A program made the position numbers and the translations under genes. From Datnioides undecimradiatus (Eukaryota; Chordata; Actinopteri; Lobotiformes; Datnioididae): a stretch of 64,000 nt of DNA. Shown here in pieces: positions 12,573 through 25,140 of this stretch; the first letter of the stretch is position 1, and each line of letters begins with the position of its first letter. The stretch lies in NCBI GenBank assembly GCA_008933995.1, contig WARS01000014.1, positions 2,899,192 through 2,963,191 of the forward strand, read 5' to 3'. The notes beneath the pieces were generated by a model that made no database searches, had not been told where the DNA came from, and saw only the letters and a list, made by a program, of their open reading frames with translations.

Positions 12573-13572
12573 ACCCACCAGGCGTTTGTAAGCCTGTGCA
12601 ACCAAGAGAAGACTGTAACGTGAACCAACATCAGATCCCAGTGGAACATCTTCACAGCTGGGAACCAAAAACACAGGTGAAAACCTGGTGAAACTAGATG
12701 TCTCACAAAGTTTTATTCATAAGTTTTGAGCCAATCCCCCACTGAGCGTAATGAATTATCAATGCTACACTTTCAAACACTGCCAGCATTCCCTATATAC
12801 AATATGGCAGAATACGGTCAATTGTGGATGCAGCAATACAGCGCACACTCTGGCATTCAGTAAATATTCATATGGTCGTACAGGTGGTAATCCGAGTGGA
12901 GAAATATCTGTGACCACTACATCTGTCAGTTCAGTTTGCGGTGCATCTGGCCCGTGTTGTACCGAAGCCAGTTTCTCTAAATAAAGACAGACTTTTTTGC
13001 ATCCCCAGCTCCCACCCTCTGTTCTACACACTTCCCGTCAGCAGTGCCAAGCAGCCCAAATTAAATCAGGCTTAAATAAGATATATCTCCATCTCTGTAT
13101 GCGAGGATAGACTGATCCTCGCAGCAGCGCTCTGACATTTCTCTCAGGCCGCGGGACGCCTCTGAAGGATTACCTCAGTGGGAGTGGGCTGCATTAGCTA
13201 GCCCATGACGACTCACTCTATTGATAGCCATGGCAGGTACACCTCAGCAAGGAGCCCTTGTGCGGCCTGTGGAGAGAGGTGAAATGAGTATAAATTGTGG
13301 GTGTCAATTCCAAAGGGGAAAGCTGGTCATCTGTAAAAGAAAAGATGTATGAGCACATAAGGGTGGGTAATTCCACTCCTCTGCCAAGAGAGGACATGGA
13401 GAAGATGACATTCCCTCCTCTGGCCTGTGACGGGACTTCAGACTTTCTTCTAGTCTTCTTCCACCTTTGTGCGCCTCCCTAACTCTCTATTTCGCTCACT
13501 TGCTCTTATTTGCTCTTTTGAGTTTGTCCCACTCGCAAATTCTGTAGACTTCAGCCACTGACAACCCAGACA

Positions 13573-13573
<1 letters not shown>

Positions 13574-13604
<31 letters not shown>
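13574..13604. repeat. (CA)n microsatellite
   Basis: About 15 uninterrupted CA units. Confidence 0.9.
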
Positions 13605-13607
<3 letters not shown>

Positions 13608-13912
13608 ACGTGCACACACCCTCCTATTGATTTGCATTCTGATTTGTGCGCCGTCGAGACGATGTTTCTCTATGTTGGAGAGTGAAGGGAGCGATGACCC
13701 ATCTATCAATCAGGAGTAAGACAAAAGCAACACCTTCTTCCTCAACAGGCATGCTCGCTATTTGTCAGGCGATGCATCGCATCCTCAAGGTCGCATCAAG
13801 CTGACAGCTGTGCCAAAGCAAATGTTGAACACCTTTTGATGCAGCCTTTACAAATTTGTTTAATGAGGAATTGATTTTCACTCCTCTTTTCTTTTCTTTT
13901 TTTTTTTCCCAG

Positions 13913-14076
13913 AGAACGATGCAGGCTGTCCCTCAGGCCTGGTAACAGCAGGCGGTTCAGCTCCACAGGAGCAACAATCAGACAGAGAAGGAGAGCTGCT
14001 CACCCCGAGAACAGGCAGTAAGAAGCAGTTCACTGGGCAGAATGACTCACAGACAGGGCCATTCAGACGCACATGA
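13913..14076 (+). other. Weak exon-like open segment behind a strong acceptor
   Basis: The plus strand has a very T/C-rich tract (13880-13910) ending in CCCAG at 13912. One frame is then open for 53 codons to TGA at 14074-14076, with text such as GCPSGLVTAGGSAPQEQQSD and ELLTPRTGSKKQF. A donor-like CA|GTAAGA lies at 14017/14018. Third positions are not GC-biased and no family is recognised, so the acceptor is the only good part. Confidence 0.18.
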
Positions 14077-14499
14077 TGATGGCTGCAGCCTGCCTCTTTC
14101 ACAACCACACCAGGCTGCTGGGCTTGAACGGACAGACTCCTCCGATGCTAATGTGTTGTAGCCTAATGTTGTGGAAACAGATGGAACTCAGTCATCAGGA
14201 TTGAATGAAACACTAGACGGAGAGGTGGAAAACATGCTCCGGAGTGTGAGTGATCTCATCAAAACATCAGAGGGATCAAATACATCAGGTCTACTGCTTT
14301 TAAGTTTGGCCGCCTGGACGGAGGAAATATGAATAAAACATGGGGGACGTCTGAAGTAACATGGCTGCCAACCAAATGGGAGGTTTGGAATTTCTAAGCA
14401 AAACATTTATTCATGGCCAGCCTGGTGAATACAAAATATTGTTTAAAGGAGGAGAGCAGCTCTGACAGGAATAGTGAAATACAATTGATGGATCACATT

Positions 14500-14900
14500 G
14501 TTATTGATTGGTTAAACACAGGGATTTATCTGCCATTGACTGAAATGCATATAAATCATCATCATCATTTCTATTCTGTACGCTAACAGCCAATGAGGGA
14601 AAAATGCCAACCCCGGAGGACGTCATCTTGGCTAAAGAATGCGTTTGGCCTTCTTACCCTTTTATAATAACTCACAAAAGATGGTCAAGTCTTTCTAAAT
14701 GGGTTAATGAAATCTCAGACTTTACCCAGCTGAGGAAGAGGCTATTGATCCCGCAGTGGGGAGGAAATCCTATATCCCATTGCCAGTTCAGATTAATCAT
14801 TGGATGCGCTGTATGACATTGCTTTGCATAATGGGAGCGATCACACCCTCTCTGAGAGAAGTTTTGGAATAACAATCAGGGAATGATTACTCAAAGTCAG
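14500..14900. promoter_or_regulatory. Conserved-noncoding-element-like block
   Basis: Contains ATGCATATAAATCATCATCATCAT (14546-14569, partly a CAT run), TTTGCATAATGGG (about 14822) and AGATTAATCATT. ORFs are open on both strands here (plus 14604-14816, minus 14672-14875), as often happens in slowly evolving balanced-composition DNA. Regulatory function is inferred only. Confidence 0.2.
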
Positions 14901-17900
14901 AAAACAAGCGCAAGAGATATAAATGGAAACGGGTGAACCGGCCATGTCAAAGAAGAGAAATCTAATCAAATGATCTCAAAAGTTTCTTGCCTCTATTTCA
15001 TCTCGCTATTTGTCGGGTGAATAATAGGAAATCTGTGTCAGTGGTGGCTGGAATAATATGTTCCAGAGAGTGCAGTGAGTGGCTTGATTATTTTCATTCT
15101 GAGCAAATGACCTTTTTTCCCTCTGTGACAAACATCTTTGAATGACCTGCCGGCTCTGCAGGGTCATCCAGCAAATCAATGGCTTGCAATGTCCGTGCTA
15201 GAAAATTTTCAGAATATTGCCTCTATTAAAGCAAGGAAGAGAAAAAAAATGTAATTTTTGTTTCATGAGGAAGTGTCCCTGAACAGTCATGATTGACACG
15301 TCTTCAGACGTGAACAACTCGAGGTGCGGATCTGTCAGCACTGATCCACGCTAAGCCCTGGCAGAATAAGATGGGGATTGGTGCAACTAGAAGTCCAGCC
15401 GGGGTTGGATGTCTTCGCTGTGACATTGTAGAGTGTGACAGGCTCCTGTTCTCCCACAGACAGGGAGAATTTATGGAAATGGAAGCAGAGTGTTGAGACG
15501 GATGGGAGATGATCATTGTCTGTCCCATGCAGCAATCAGGTGAAACCCTGCAGGGCTGAATTTAAAGCAAATGTGCCCTATAAATCTCTAGGTTTCCCTG
15601 GGCCGCCTAATGAAAACTAATAGACAGAGTGTGAAAGGAGCCATCCATCCTGCTAGTTTCCCCGGCCAATAACGGGTTACTCTCCTGTTGGTGTTGAGGT
15701 AAAGCTGTAAAGTGTTTACATGCAAGTTACTCTGGGGGAAAGTCATCTTACGATAAACAAGCTCAAAACAAAGATTCTTCAAGAATTAATGTAACCTAAA
15801 TATAGACATAGATCACAGCTTGTGTTAAATATGGGCGTTTACTGTCTATTTAACATATTGTAGGAAGGCAGCCTGAGGAGAAGGAAATGATGCTCTTTAA
15901 CTGTACAGCATCCTGCAGCCTCTTTTAATACAGCTACAGATTGGTTTTCATACATCTTCAGCACAGTAACCAGAAAAACAATTTCACCAGGAACTGGAAA
16001 ATTGATACGTATTTTCCACACATATCAGGGTGTAAGCGCCTATATATGTGCGGATGTTGGATGTTTATGTGTGCTCCTTTGCGCTCTATAATAACTTTTT
16101 ATTTCAGAGAGCAGGGAGTGGGGCCCATCCTGTGTGGAAACATAGGGAAAGAGGTGGAGAGGCGAAGGGGGCTGTGGGTGATCTCAGCCTGCAGGATAGG
16201 CACCGCGGAGACGTTCCCAAATAGAATGTGACTTTGATTTCTCACCTCATTTCACTCTCAGCTGTCAGATAGGTTTCTGCTCAGATGACATCTCCTTCAC
16301 AACGATGCGCAAAAATGTGGAACGGTTCGGAAATGAGGCAGCTGCTGCCCTACATGCCAGGCAGTCTCCGTGACATCATCACCTCCGCCGCTCCCCTGTG
16401 ACTCAACAACACTGACAACAACAATTACAGCAACAAAACTTAAGCTGCAGCCATGCAAATGATGCACTGCACCTGTCTAACGCCTCCCCCCACTGTTCCC
16501 CACCTCTGCATCTTTGTCTGCTTCTCTGTCTCCCCCTGAGCGGCCGTGACCCATTTATCTCTGAGGTATCAGCGTCTTGGTTCTACCTGTGCAGACATGT
16601 TGATGCACAGCCATCTTCTGCTCAGAGTCACGCACATAGGAGCTCCATTAGCACTGCAGCGTCTTCTTTGAAAAAAAAAAAAAAACTGTTGACATGAAAA
16701 TATGTTTTTGAGTCTAGAAATTCTGCTATGGCACCACTTTCTGATAAAATACCCTGTTATGTAGAAAATGCTGCTATCTAAAGGCTTTTTAAGTCATTTG
16801 CTGTTGCTTGAGTTAACAGCAACACTAATAATAACAATATTTTGGGGTTACCTGGTTGTGAAAAGTGGATCTGGCAACTCATATGTTGTCTATTGAAAAC
16901 CGTGTGTCTTAAAAGTTGGTCATTAAACGTTTTTCAGATATAAACTGAATAATTAAGTTTCCTACTTAATAAGCAATTTAATGAACAAATTGATGAAAAA
17001 AATTATTGTAAAGCTGAAAACTTAGCTAATAAAGGGTTGACGTGTTTGCAAGATACATGATGAAAACAGCATAAAACGGTTGTCAATTCATTCAAAGCTA
17101 ATGGGTTTCACTCTCTTCGGTAAACAATAATAAGTCATTAATAAATGGTTTTAACTCACCCTCTCCTTTCAAGTGCAGAAGGTAGGAAAACAGTCTCACA
17201 AAAACACAAACTGTCCTCTGTGGGCTACTGTACAAACATGGCGGGGTAACATGATGAACTCTGGGGAAGCAGGTCACTCCTGTGTACATAAGGGATTCAG
17301 TCTAACTTAAGAAAAACACAATTCTTATTTTCAGTTGATTACACACCAGTGAAAAGCTTATGATAACATATTTGTATATTTACTAAGACTGATATAAAGT
17401 CTACATACTATACTGTTATCAATCAAGTCTGTTCCTGCAGCTCTCTTCTAGAAATAAAGACCTAAACTATTCTACTTGATGATGATAAATTAATGGCAAA
17501 TAAGTGTTCTATAAAGCTTTAGTTATTTATTGATTAACTTTTTATACATCAATTATTTACAACTTATAAACCCCTTAAAAAGGGTAGAACATATGAGCAT
17601 GCTACTCCTTTATACATCAAATGTGTCAAATTTCACTTTGTTCTCTAAACAATGTTTCCCTGCAACATATAGAATGACTGTAACAAGGAGCACAGGATGT
17701 TCAGACACCCCTTCCATGTGTTATAGGTGTATAATTCACATCAAAATGTGTTTACAGTGTCTCAGATGGTGTCAGCTGAATGTGTCCCTGGTGGGAAATG
17801 ATGAAAAACAACAGCAACAAATGGCTATTTCCAGCTAAGCCCAAACCTCCCGTGCAGTCCGACCACATATAATAAATAAGATATGTGTCTCATTCTGTAA

Positions 17901-18047
17901 CTCTGTCCTGTCACCACTCACGGCTGTGTTCTCATCCTGAATCTCAGGGGGGTCGAACAGGATTTGGGTGTATAGCCCAAGTCACCGGCAGGCTGACCGG
18001 TGCAGAGGATAGACTCGCTCAAACTGCAGTGGCTCACCATAGATTTC

Positions 18048-18072
18048 TTTTTTTTTTTTTTTTTTTTTTTTT
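18048..18072. repeat. Poly(T) run, 25 nt
   Basis: The longest homopolymer in the window. It would be the poly(A) tail of a minus-strand retroposon, but the flanking sequence matches no element I know. Confidence 0.8.
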
Positions 18073-18399
18073 AGCCATCAGGGACAGCTCTGCAACAGTA
18101 TCTACCAGAGCTAGAGAGAACATATCTGACTCATATCTGTGATCGGCTGGCTCGGCCTGTGTAAGAGACACCAGAAAACTGCCTCTGTCCTTGCGAGGGA
18201 TTATTAGGGAAATGGAGACACTGAAACAATCTGCCTGTGGTTGCCGGACCAGGTCATTTTCAAACCTGTTAGCAGTCGCCCCCGTGGTGTCATGAGGCTT
18301 ACATACCACCTGCTTGGCTTGTATTCTGACCAGATCTGCTCCACTTGGCGATGAATACTATCTCAATGAGACAGCTGGGTACTGGTAACTACTCTCCAA

Positions 18400-18620
18400 T
18401 GTTTCATCAACAGGGATTCATGTGTTATTCATTTGCCTGGGCTGCTGGCCGGTGGCCATGTAATGACTGTTGATCACTGCAGTTGTATACTGGATTGAGA
18501 TTTTCGCCCTGGTAAATTCTGCTGCTCATTATTCCTCAGACATCCCTAAGCGAGGCACAGAGCTGCGGTTTAAACCATATGAATAACCTAATCAAGTAGA
18601 CATCCTGAGGAACTATAGCT
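18400..18620. promoter_or_regulatory. Conserved-noncoding-element-like block
   Basis: Balanced composition, with GTGTTATTCATTTGCCTGG, CATGTAATGACTG, CTCATTATTCC and ATATGAATAACCTAATCAAG. These resemble homeodomain, POU and Hox/Pbx words. Inference only. Confidence 0.2.
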
Positions 18621-18623
18621 GGC

Positions 18624-18645
18624 TTATAATCAAATTATAATCAAA
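18624..18645. repeat. Perfect 11-bp tandem duplication
   Basis: TTATAATCAAA occurs twice in immediate succession. Confidence 0.8.
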
Positions 18646-20200
18646 TTCTCACGGAGTTTAAAAGGCATCATAAAACTCTACTCAATAATTCAAAAAGCAA
18701 ATATGATATTACCAGGCCTTGTTTATAAATTCGCCAGCCTGCCACCCATCAGTGCACACTTTTTGCCCCAGAGCAACTCTGGCTGGTCCTTCAGCTGCAG
18801 AAGTCGCAGAGAGCTGGCAGCCACAATATTAAAAAGGGAAAGCCACTTGCTGGTTCTGCAATATAAGTGTAAATATGGGCACCTTAGAACAGCTGGGTTA
18901 TGAATAATGGAAGCAGGTTGCCCTTGGTATTCATGGGAGGGGGAACATTCTGCCACTCAAAAACAGAGAGAGAAAGTTCACAACCTCGCGCTGTTCTTCT
19001 CTTTTCCTCTGTGCCGATTTGCACACGCGGCCGTCAGACGCCGGTCAGAAGTGAGACAGCAGCAGCAATGCTGCCTGATGCTGCCGGCCTTTGGTTGAAT
19101 TCACTTTTATCCCTTTTTCCTTAAGAGATACATCTAAAATGCTGCCGGAGAGGGATCTGTTGCAGTTTGTGACAATAAATACATAGATGACGTGCTGCCT
19201 CTGCAGGCTAGCGTTGAGAACAGAAGGAGAGGTCAGACGCTGCAGGGTGTGAGACAATGCAGCGAGGTCAGTTTGCAATGACACGGCTGATCATTCCACA
19301 AGTGAAAAATAAAATGCCCCCACAGCAAACTGCAACCAAACTTAGAGAAAGTCAAGAAGGAAAAATATGTTTTCTTCATACTCTTGTGTCTTAAAGCCCT
19401 CTAAAGCGTCTGCATTGATTTTTTTTTCCCATTAACTGATTACTGTCTCAATTCTGAATTACCGCACTGCTGAGTGGGCTGCCTCTGCCAGCGGGGTCAG
19501 CTGTCTCATTAGCCAGTAGTTAGTGAGACTGGGCTGAAGTGTAAAGACAAGATGACTACAGATGACTTCTGATAAGTCACTATGGGCATTGGTCATTCAG
19601 AGTTTACTGCTGAGACCTTTCACTACAGAAGTTTAAGTTCTGTTTCAACAACACTGAAAACATTCCCACATCTATGTTATAAATCCAGGCTCACACTTTG
19701 CACACGCCATGATTCAGTAGCTACCTCTTCAGCAAAACACAGCCAGATGAGAACAGAATGTATCTGAAGCTCAAAAGCATCTCCTGCTGAAATGCATAGA
19801 CCTCCACCTACTGAAAAAGTTATTGACTTTGTGAGTAAAGCCGATACATTAGAGGAAAAAATCTGCCTCAGATGCGCTCAGTGCTACATATCCAAAGTGC
19901 TGTAATCTACTTTTTGGGTGTACCCACTTCTATTGAGCCTCCCTCATTTACTGCTGCCTCGACAATGACTTCTGACAGAGAAAAGGCGTCAATTTCTTTA
20001 TTTTCAGCTGTGAGCTGGTGAAGAAGGCAATAACTGAAGCGACAGTGGAGACAGATAAACCATAAGTCATGTCACTTTTAAAATTGACCCAGATATGTAA
20101 CACACACTGTCATTAGCTCTTGTTATTTTACCGGTATTGAAGTTTTACAGGATGGATTTGCTCCTTAACATTAACACTGCAACTACCAGACTTATACAGT

Positions 20201-20204
<4 letters not shown>

Positions 20205-20251
<47 letters not shown>

Positions 20252-20252
20252 A
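20205..20252. repeat. (AC)n microsatellite, longest in window
   Basis: About 24 uninterrupted AC units, the purest and longest dinucleotide array here and likely polymorphic. Confidence 0.95.
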
Positions 20253-20285
20253 GTTGGCTTCTAGATGCAAAATTTTCCTATAGAG

Positions 20286-20324
20286 ATCACACCCACCCAC
20301 ACACATCCACCCACACACACACCC
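20286..20324. repeat. Compound CA/CCCA repeat
   Basis: Interrupted ACCC and CA units shortly after the main array; probably a decayed extension of it. Confidence 0.7.
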
Positions 20325-20429
20325 TCAACAGTGCGCAGTGTTTTCTGACTTGCCCAGCCAACCAAACTCAGGATGTCAGACGAGAGGAGCAGCGTGGACT
20401 CTTTTTCGCCCTGAATTTCACCTCTCAGG

Positions 20430-20455
20430 CTACATACACCTACATACCTACATAA
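20430..20455. repeat. CTACATAC-type short tandem repeat
   Basis: Three imperfect copies of a 8-10-bp CTACATA-containing unit. Confidence 0.6.
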
Positions 20456-20939
20456 ATCTTATTGGTGGAGGTTGTTGGGGCAATATGATGCCTGAGTGAG
20501 AGGAGGACTGCAGACACTACAGGATTTCACCCACTCTAGATGTTTTGTAGGTTCAGAAAATCATTTAGTCTTTTGGGCACTTTTATTTACAGTTAATATT
20601 CTTCTTGAAAGAATTGAATATCGAGCAAAAGAATTGTTAAAAAGAAAATAAAGATGGAAATACAACATAATATCTCACAAAGCATCACACCTCCATTAAT
20701 GAAACTAAAAATAATTATAGGGATATCAATGCCATCAGAATTTTTCTACCTCTAACCTCCTGATGTGTTTTTTTATTTTCTTACATCTGTCTTGGCTGAA
20801 TGTCTGCATCTGTGTGCGTGTGCGAGTTTGTGCAATAATCAAGTGAGAAGGAAGGACGCAGACAAAGATGTTCTCATTTCTCTCGGGGCAAAAACCTGAG
20901 CCAGACACAATGTTCAAAATAAGTTTCTGCAATTTGAAT

Positions 20940-21450
20940 GTTCATTGATCTCTTAATAACATTTCCCTCATCACGTACTCATCAACAAACTGAGACATCA
21001 TTTCAGACCAATTAATTCTTGAATGTCACACTGCTTTGCTTCCTCCACAGGTACTTCAAACCATTTTTTTTATCATCCATAAAAATGAAAACTTGTCTCC
21101 ACAAACTTTTCTTACAGAGGAAAAAAAAAAAAAGAAGTTCCATTTGTATTTTGCAGTGATTGCATTTGCTAGTGCTACTGTAGCTCAGGCTGCTAATATG
21201 ATTTGTAAGAAGAGCATAAGATGTAACATCCCATTGCGGCTGACACATTTGAATACAGTCAAGCGATTAACAGAGAAATCATGCATGAGTGGGCTTGCTT
21301 ACCAATCTGCTCTGTGTATTAGCCAAAACATCCATATATTAAAGCTTGCTGAGCCTAATGAACATCCCGCTCTTATTGATGATCCCATTGTTGTATGGAA
21401 GAATTTACATAATCGCTGCTTTGCTTAGATTAAATTTGCCTCCATTAAAA
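20940..21450. promoter_or_regulatory. Conserved-noncoding-element-like block with a long fortuitous ORF
   Basis: Contains CAATTAATTC (21009-21018), CTAATATGATTTG (about 21192) and GCATGAGTGGG. One plus frame is open for 130 codons (21036-21428), partly read through an A-run (KKKKK). The second half reads like ordinary protein (NEHPALIDDPIVVWKNL) but has no donor, acceptor or known domain. The long frame in AT-rich DNA suggests constraint or chance; regulatory status is inferred. Confidence 0.25.
21119..21133. repeat. Poly(A) run
   Basis: About 15 A interrupted only at the edges. Confidence 0.7.
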
Positions 21451-22089
21451 CATACCTCTCTTTTTCTACACTTTAGCTGAGGCGGTAATATTATTGTCTC
21501 ATACACGCGTTCGTATTTTGAGAAGTGTTAAAAGACTGACAGTTTTTCTTTAAATCACTTTTTTAAAAACAAATTGCACATAGTAGAGTACAAAGTGTGT
21601 TTCTTTCTAGTTTTTTTTTTTTCCTTTTTACCACTTTCCGCTCCCTGTGTCGCATCATCATTATAGCTCACAATATTTTCTGCTGAGACAGGGACTTGCA
21701 GAGAGTGTTTTTATGTTCTAGGGAGTGGGGAAGGCGGATGGGGAGGAGGAGGAGGAAGGAAGCAGAGAGATAATAGTTTGAAGGCTGTGTCAGTGGTAGG
21801 CAGGCTTCAGAAAACATCAGGGCAGCATTCGGAGATAAAAACAGGTATACCACCCTATCATGTCCTCAGAGCAACTGTGCTTTGATATGTTCTAAAAAAA
21901 TCCATTGATGTCTCTGACAGCACTTTCCCCCTTTTTTTCCTTCCCCTGTAATGACAGTATGTGATGCTCTGAATGTTAAATCAGGTTTGGTTTAGATCAC
22001 AATCTATCAAATTCACCAGTTAATTCAAACAGAATGATATAACTGAGATTAGGACCATTGTTCTTGAAGCAGAGCAACACAGAGAATGA

Positions 22090-22375
22090 AGGTGCATTCT
22101 TGTTTTTCATTCATTTTCTGAATTTTGTTGTTTTGTCTGCATGCATTGTTTTGTTTTTGTTTTTTTTAAATAATGAGTTGTGTTGTCATTTTTGTTTTTG
22201 CAGCGGATTTCTGTATTTGGTTGTGTTTTATATGTATACATGTATATTTGGTTGTTTTGTCTGCATTTGGTCGTTTTTTCTAAATCTGGTCATATTTTGT
22301 CTGTTTTTATATGTTTTGTGTTCTTATTGTATAAGAACACAATATGTGTATAATATGTTTTGTGTTGTACGTTCT
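22090..22375. other. Strand-asymmetric T/G-rich tract with internal repeats
   Basis: The plus strand is dominated by T and G, with words like TTTGTTTTTG, for almost 300 nt. Internal direct repeats include TTGTTTTGTCTGCAT at 22128-22142 and again at 22252-22266. A 111-codon frame through it (22058-22393) is hydrophobic, Phe/Cys/Tyr-rich and compositional rather than genic. It looks like a decayed minisatellite or a skewed tract. Confidence 0.6.
22316..22342. repeat. Perfect inverted repeat, 12-bp arms, 3-nt loop
   Basis: TTGTGTTCTTAT (22316-22327) and ATAAGAACACAA (22331-22342) are exact reverse complements around TGT. The hairpin is AT-rich, at the end of the T/G-rich tract. Confidence 0.85.
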
Positions 22376-24819
22376 TTCCATAAAGTATGTTGAGCTCCCA
22401 AGGCCACTGCACTGTACACCTGCCCTCAACATATGTTCAGCACATTGTAAATATCATTCATTTGTAATTGTAAACAAGATGACAATAGTAAACAAGATGT
22501 CCAATAATAAGAATTGCTGAATATTGCTGAAGTGAAAACGGGAGAGATGACAGGTTGTATAAAATGTGTCAGATGCTGTTCATTGTCAACAGGAAACAGT
22601 AGATGTGTGCTGAAAGAGAGCTGGTAGGAAGCTTTGAACAGATCATATGTGTGAAACAAAACAACGACAGTTTGCCGAGTGATAATCTGTCTGATGTTAC
22701 TGTCATGAACTAATTTCAGCTCCTCAAGTGTTCAGACAAGGTCACACACCCGAGCACATCATTATAAAACCATACATCCTCTGGCCAAACGCACGACACG
22801 CACACCGTCACACAAACACACACACAAACACAATAGCAAAATTCCCAGCATAGCTGAATGGAGACCCATTCGCCAATTTTTGATTAATTCGTTTGTCCGT
22901 TTACTCAAACGCATGAGGAATTCAATTAATTTCATAAAGTGGAACAATAATGGGCCTAATCAAAATAAATGAATCCACAAAACCACATCATTGCTATTTA
23001 TTACAAAAACACATTTCTCCAATTTGGCATGATGCTTTCCAATATCCATGGGCTGACCTGTTATTCCCAGTTAATTAAAAGACATACCCAGTTATGCTCA
23101 ACTTAGCCCTTCAATTGGCTCAGACATATCACAGCCAGAGCTGCTCTAACAGCAAGTTAAATAGGCATAGTGCAAGTCTGGCTGCATGCCTTACCTTAGA
23201 TGCCACACAGTGGAAAGCCTTGCTGACTAGATTGCTTCTTTATGGAAAGCAGATCTCAAAAGGACTTTATATAAACAACAGGTGGATGGAAGAAGAAACG
23301 AAATAAGGAACATACAGTGTTAAAGCTCGATGAACAGAGAGAATGATGCTACAATTCTCTTAACCAAGTTGAATGTTTTGTGCACAAAATGACACCAAAA
23401 ATACACTAATCGGAGAAAATCACTGGTCTGAAAACTTTTAGCATTTACTGTAATTTCCATAATTGCTGTAATTCTGCTAAACTGCCCAGTAACAACAACA
23501 CTGTATATGTTTCTATGGTAACATATAATAAGCAGTCATTACGGAAATGTATCTATTGAATTGCTGTAACCCTGTTTGAAAAGGAAATCCAGATGTATTT
23601 ATAAAATTGCATTTTATTGGAATGGGTTATTGGTAACTGGTGGAAATCCATCATGGGATTCACTTTTAACATACAGTTGAGATACTTTACATAGGGCCAG
23701 CAACACCACAGTTTAAATAGAAAAAAAACATCCGTTACATATCCGTAAAAGTCCTCCAGTCAAGACATAACTACATGCATATTATCAGAAAAAAGGTATT
23801 CATTATAATTACTGATGCAGCCTGTGTGCGACATGACAATGACACAAAGTCAGTTCTGTTACATCATTTAGAAATGTGTTGGAGGATGTCGCAGTGGATG
23901 TGTCAGTCACAAGGAGGTTCAAAAGACTCTATTATTAATATTTGAGAGGGCCAAACATTACCAGCTGCCCAATAAATGTAGTGACGTAAAAAGCATATAT
24001 TTCCATGTTAAATGTATTGATGTTGAATTGTTGTGTAAAACAGACACACTAATTAAGAAAAGTATCACTAAAACTTGTACTTGCACTTAGCTTAATTAAA
24101 AATAAATATAGGTTGAGCAGTAAACATCAGAATGGGATCCCTTATTATGTTTTTATCCTAATTGATAATGCATTATCCAGTTATAGTATATTATAAATAT
24201 CAATATCATTGTGAAGTGTGTGACTTGGTGCTTGCCATATTAAATCCAGACAGCTGCAGCTCCTGCAGCCCTGCTCCACAGTTACAGTCTGGCATCGACT
24301 TGTTTTGCCTTCTCCTTTCCTGTGCTATAGACCCGCTGAGACTTGTGCCATAAGTAACCTATACAGCACCGCATGTCAACTCACAAGTGACTGCCACAAA
24401 TATCAGACAATCCGGATGAGACACTTTATCACATTTCATTGCTTTTCAAACGTATTCCAAGACAAGGACAATGTGATTTATTATTTATACTCCCAAAGCC
24501 ACCTTATCCTTCTCTGCCAATGGGCAGGCTAAAAATAAACAATTCATTTAGGACTTCTAAGCACAGATAATGGATGCTTTATGCTTTATGCAGTCTGACA
24601 TTGTCGTCTTAGACATGATGTTCTTTGAAGTACAGTGCATGTACATTACTTTATAATAAACCAAATAAAATCCTCTAAATTGACATTGATTGAAATCTGT
24701 TGATCAATTCTGCTTCTTGCATGAGCCAACATGTGCATTTTTGCTAGAAACCTCAATTTCTCTGTTACAATAATGTAAACTCAAGAAAAGAGTTAAGTCG
24801 CATTATCTCCGGATCAGAT

Positions 24820-25140
24820 GCAGCCCTGAACTGTGTGTTTTCTGTGCCTTAATTTAAAGCAATTACATTCTCACAAGGCAATGGGAGTCTGGGTTACAGG
24901 ACAAGGTTACCTTGCCAGGCTGCTTATCATGGAGAAAGTGGCCTGCTAGGACAAAGCAATTCAGAATTTTATTATCATTCAAATTAGAACATATAGAGGG
25001 GCTTCTATCCGATTGGTGAAATAATGGGAGTCATTTATCTAGGTCTCACCGACCTTTCATTTCCCATTCATGTCTTATTAGTGGAGCATACATCATCATC
25101 CTGCCATAATTAAAAAGAGAAAATCAGATTGATTGTGGGA
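24820..25140. promoter_or_regulatory. Conserved-noncoding-element-like block
   Basis: Balanced-composition DNA with TTTAAAGCAATTACATT, ACAAAGCAATTCAG, TTATTATCATTCAAATTAG and CCATAATTAAAAAG, free of low complexity for more than 300 nt. Regulatory role inferred from texture only. Confidence 0.22.

Larger units (their letters stand above)
9012..13573. other. Noncoding stretch with homopolymers, no gene seen
   Basis: Unique-looking DNA with a purine-rich patch at 9415-9512, a GT array (listed separately), and T-runs at 11703-11716, 11899-11914 and 12555-12572. Opposed overlapping ORFs at 12165-13031 are not supported by splice sites. Confidence 0.5.
14077..20204. other. Noncoding stretch with enhancer-like patches, no gene seen
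   Basis: Unique-looking DNA. It includes two opposed overlapping ORFs in a balanced-composition block at 14500-14900, A-runs near 16672, a long T-run at 18048, an 11-bp tandem duplication at 18624, and a homeodomain-rich patch at 18400-18620. No RNA gene or transposon seen. Confidence 0.5.

Noticed and set aside
18048-18072. Poly(A) tail of a processed pseudogene on the minus strand
   Set aside because: Adjacent sequence shows no open or decayed coding frame and no target-site duplication I can identify.
22058-22393. 111-codon hydrophobic ORF resembling a membrane protein
   Set aside because: Phe/Cys/Tyr/Val content is a by-product of the T/G-skewed tract.
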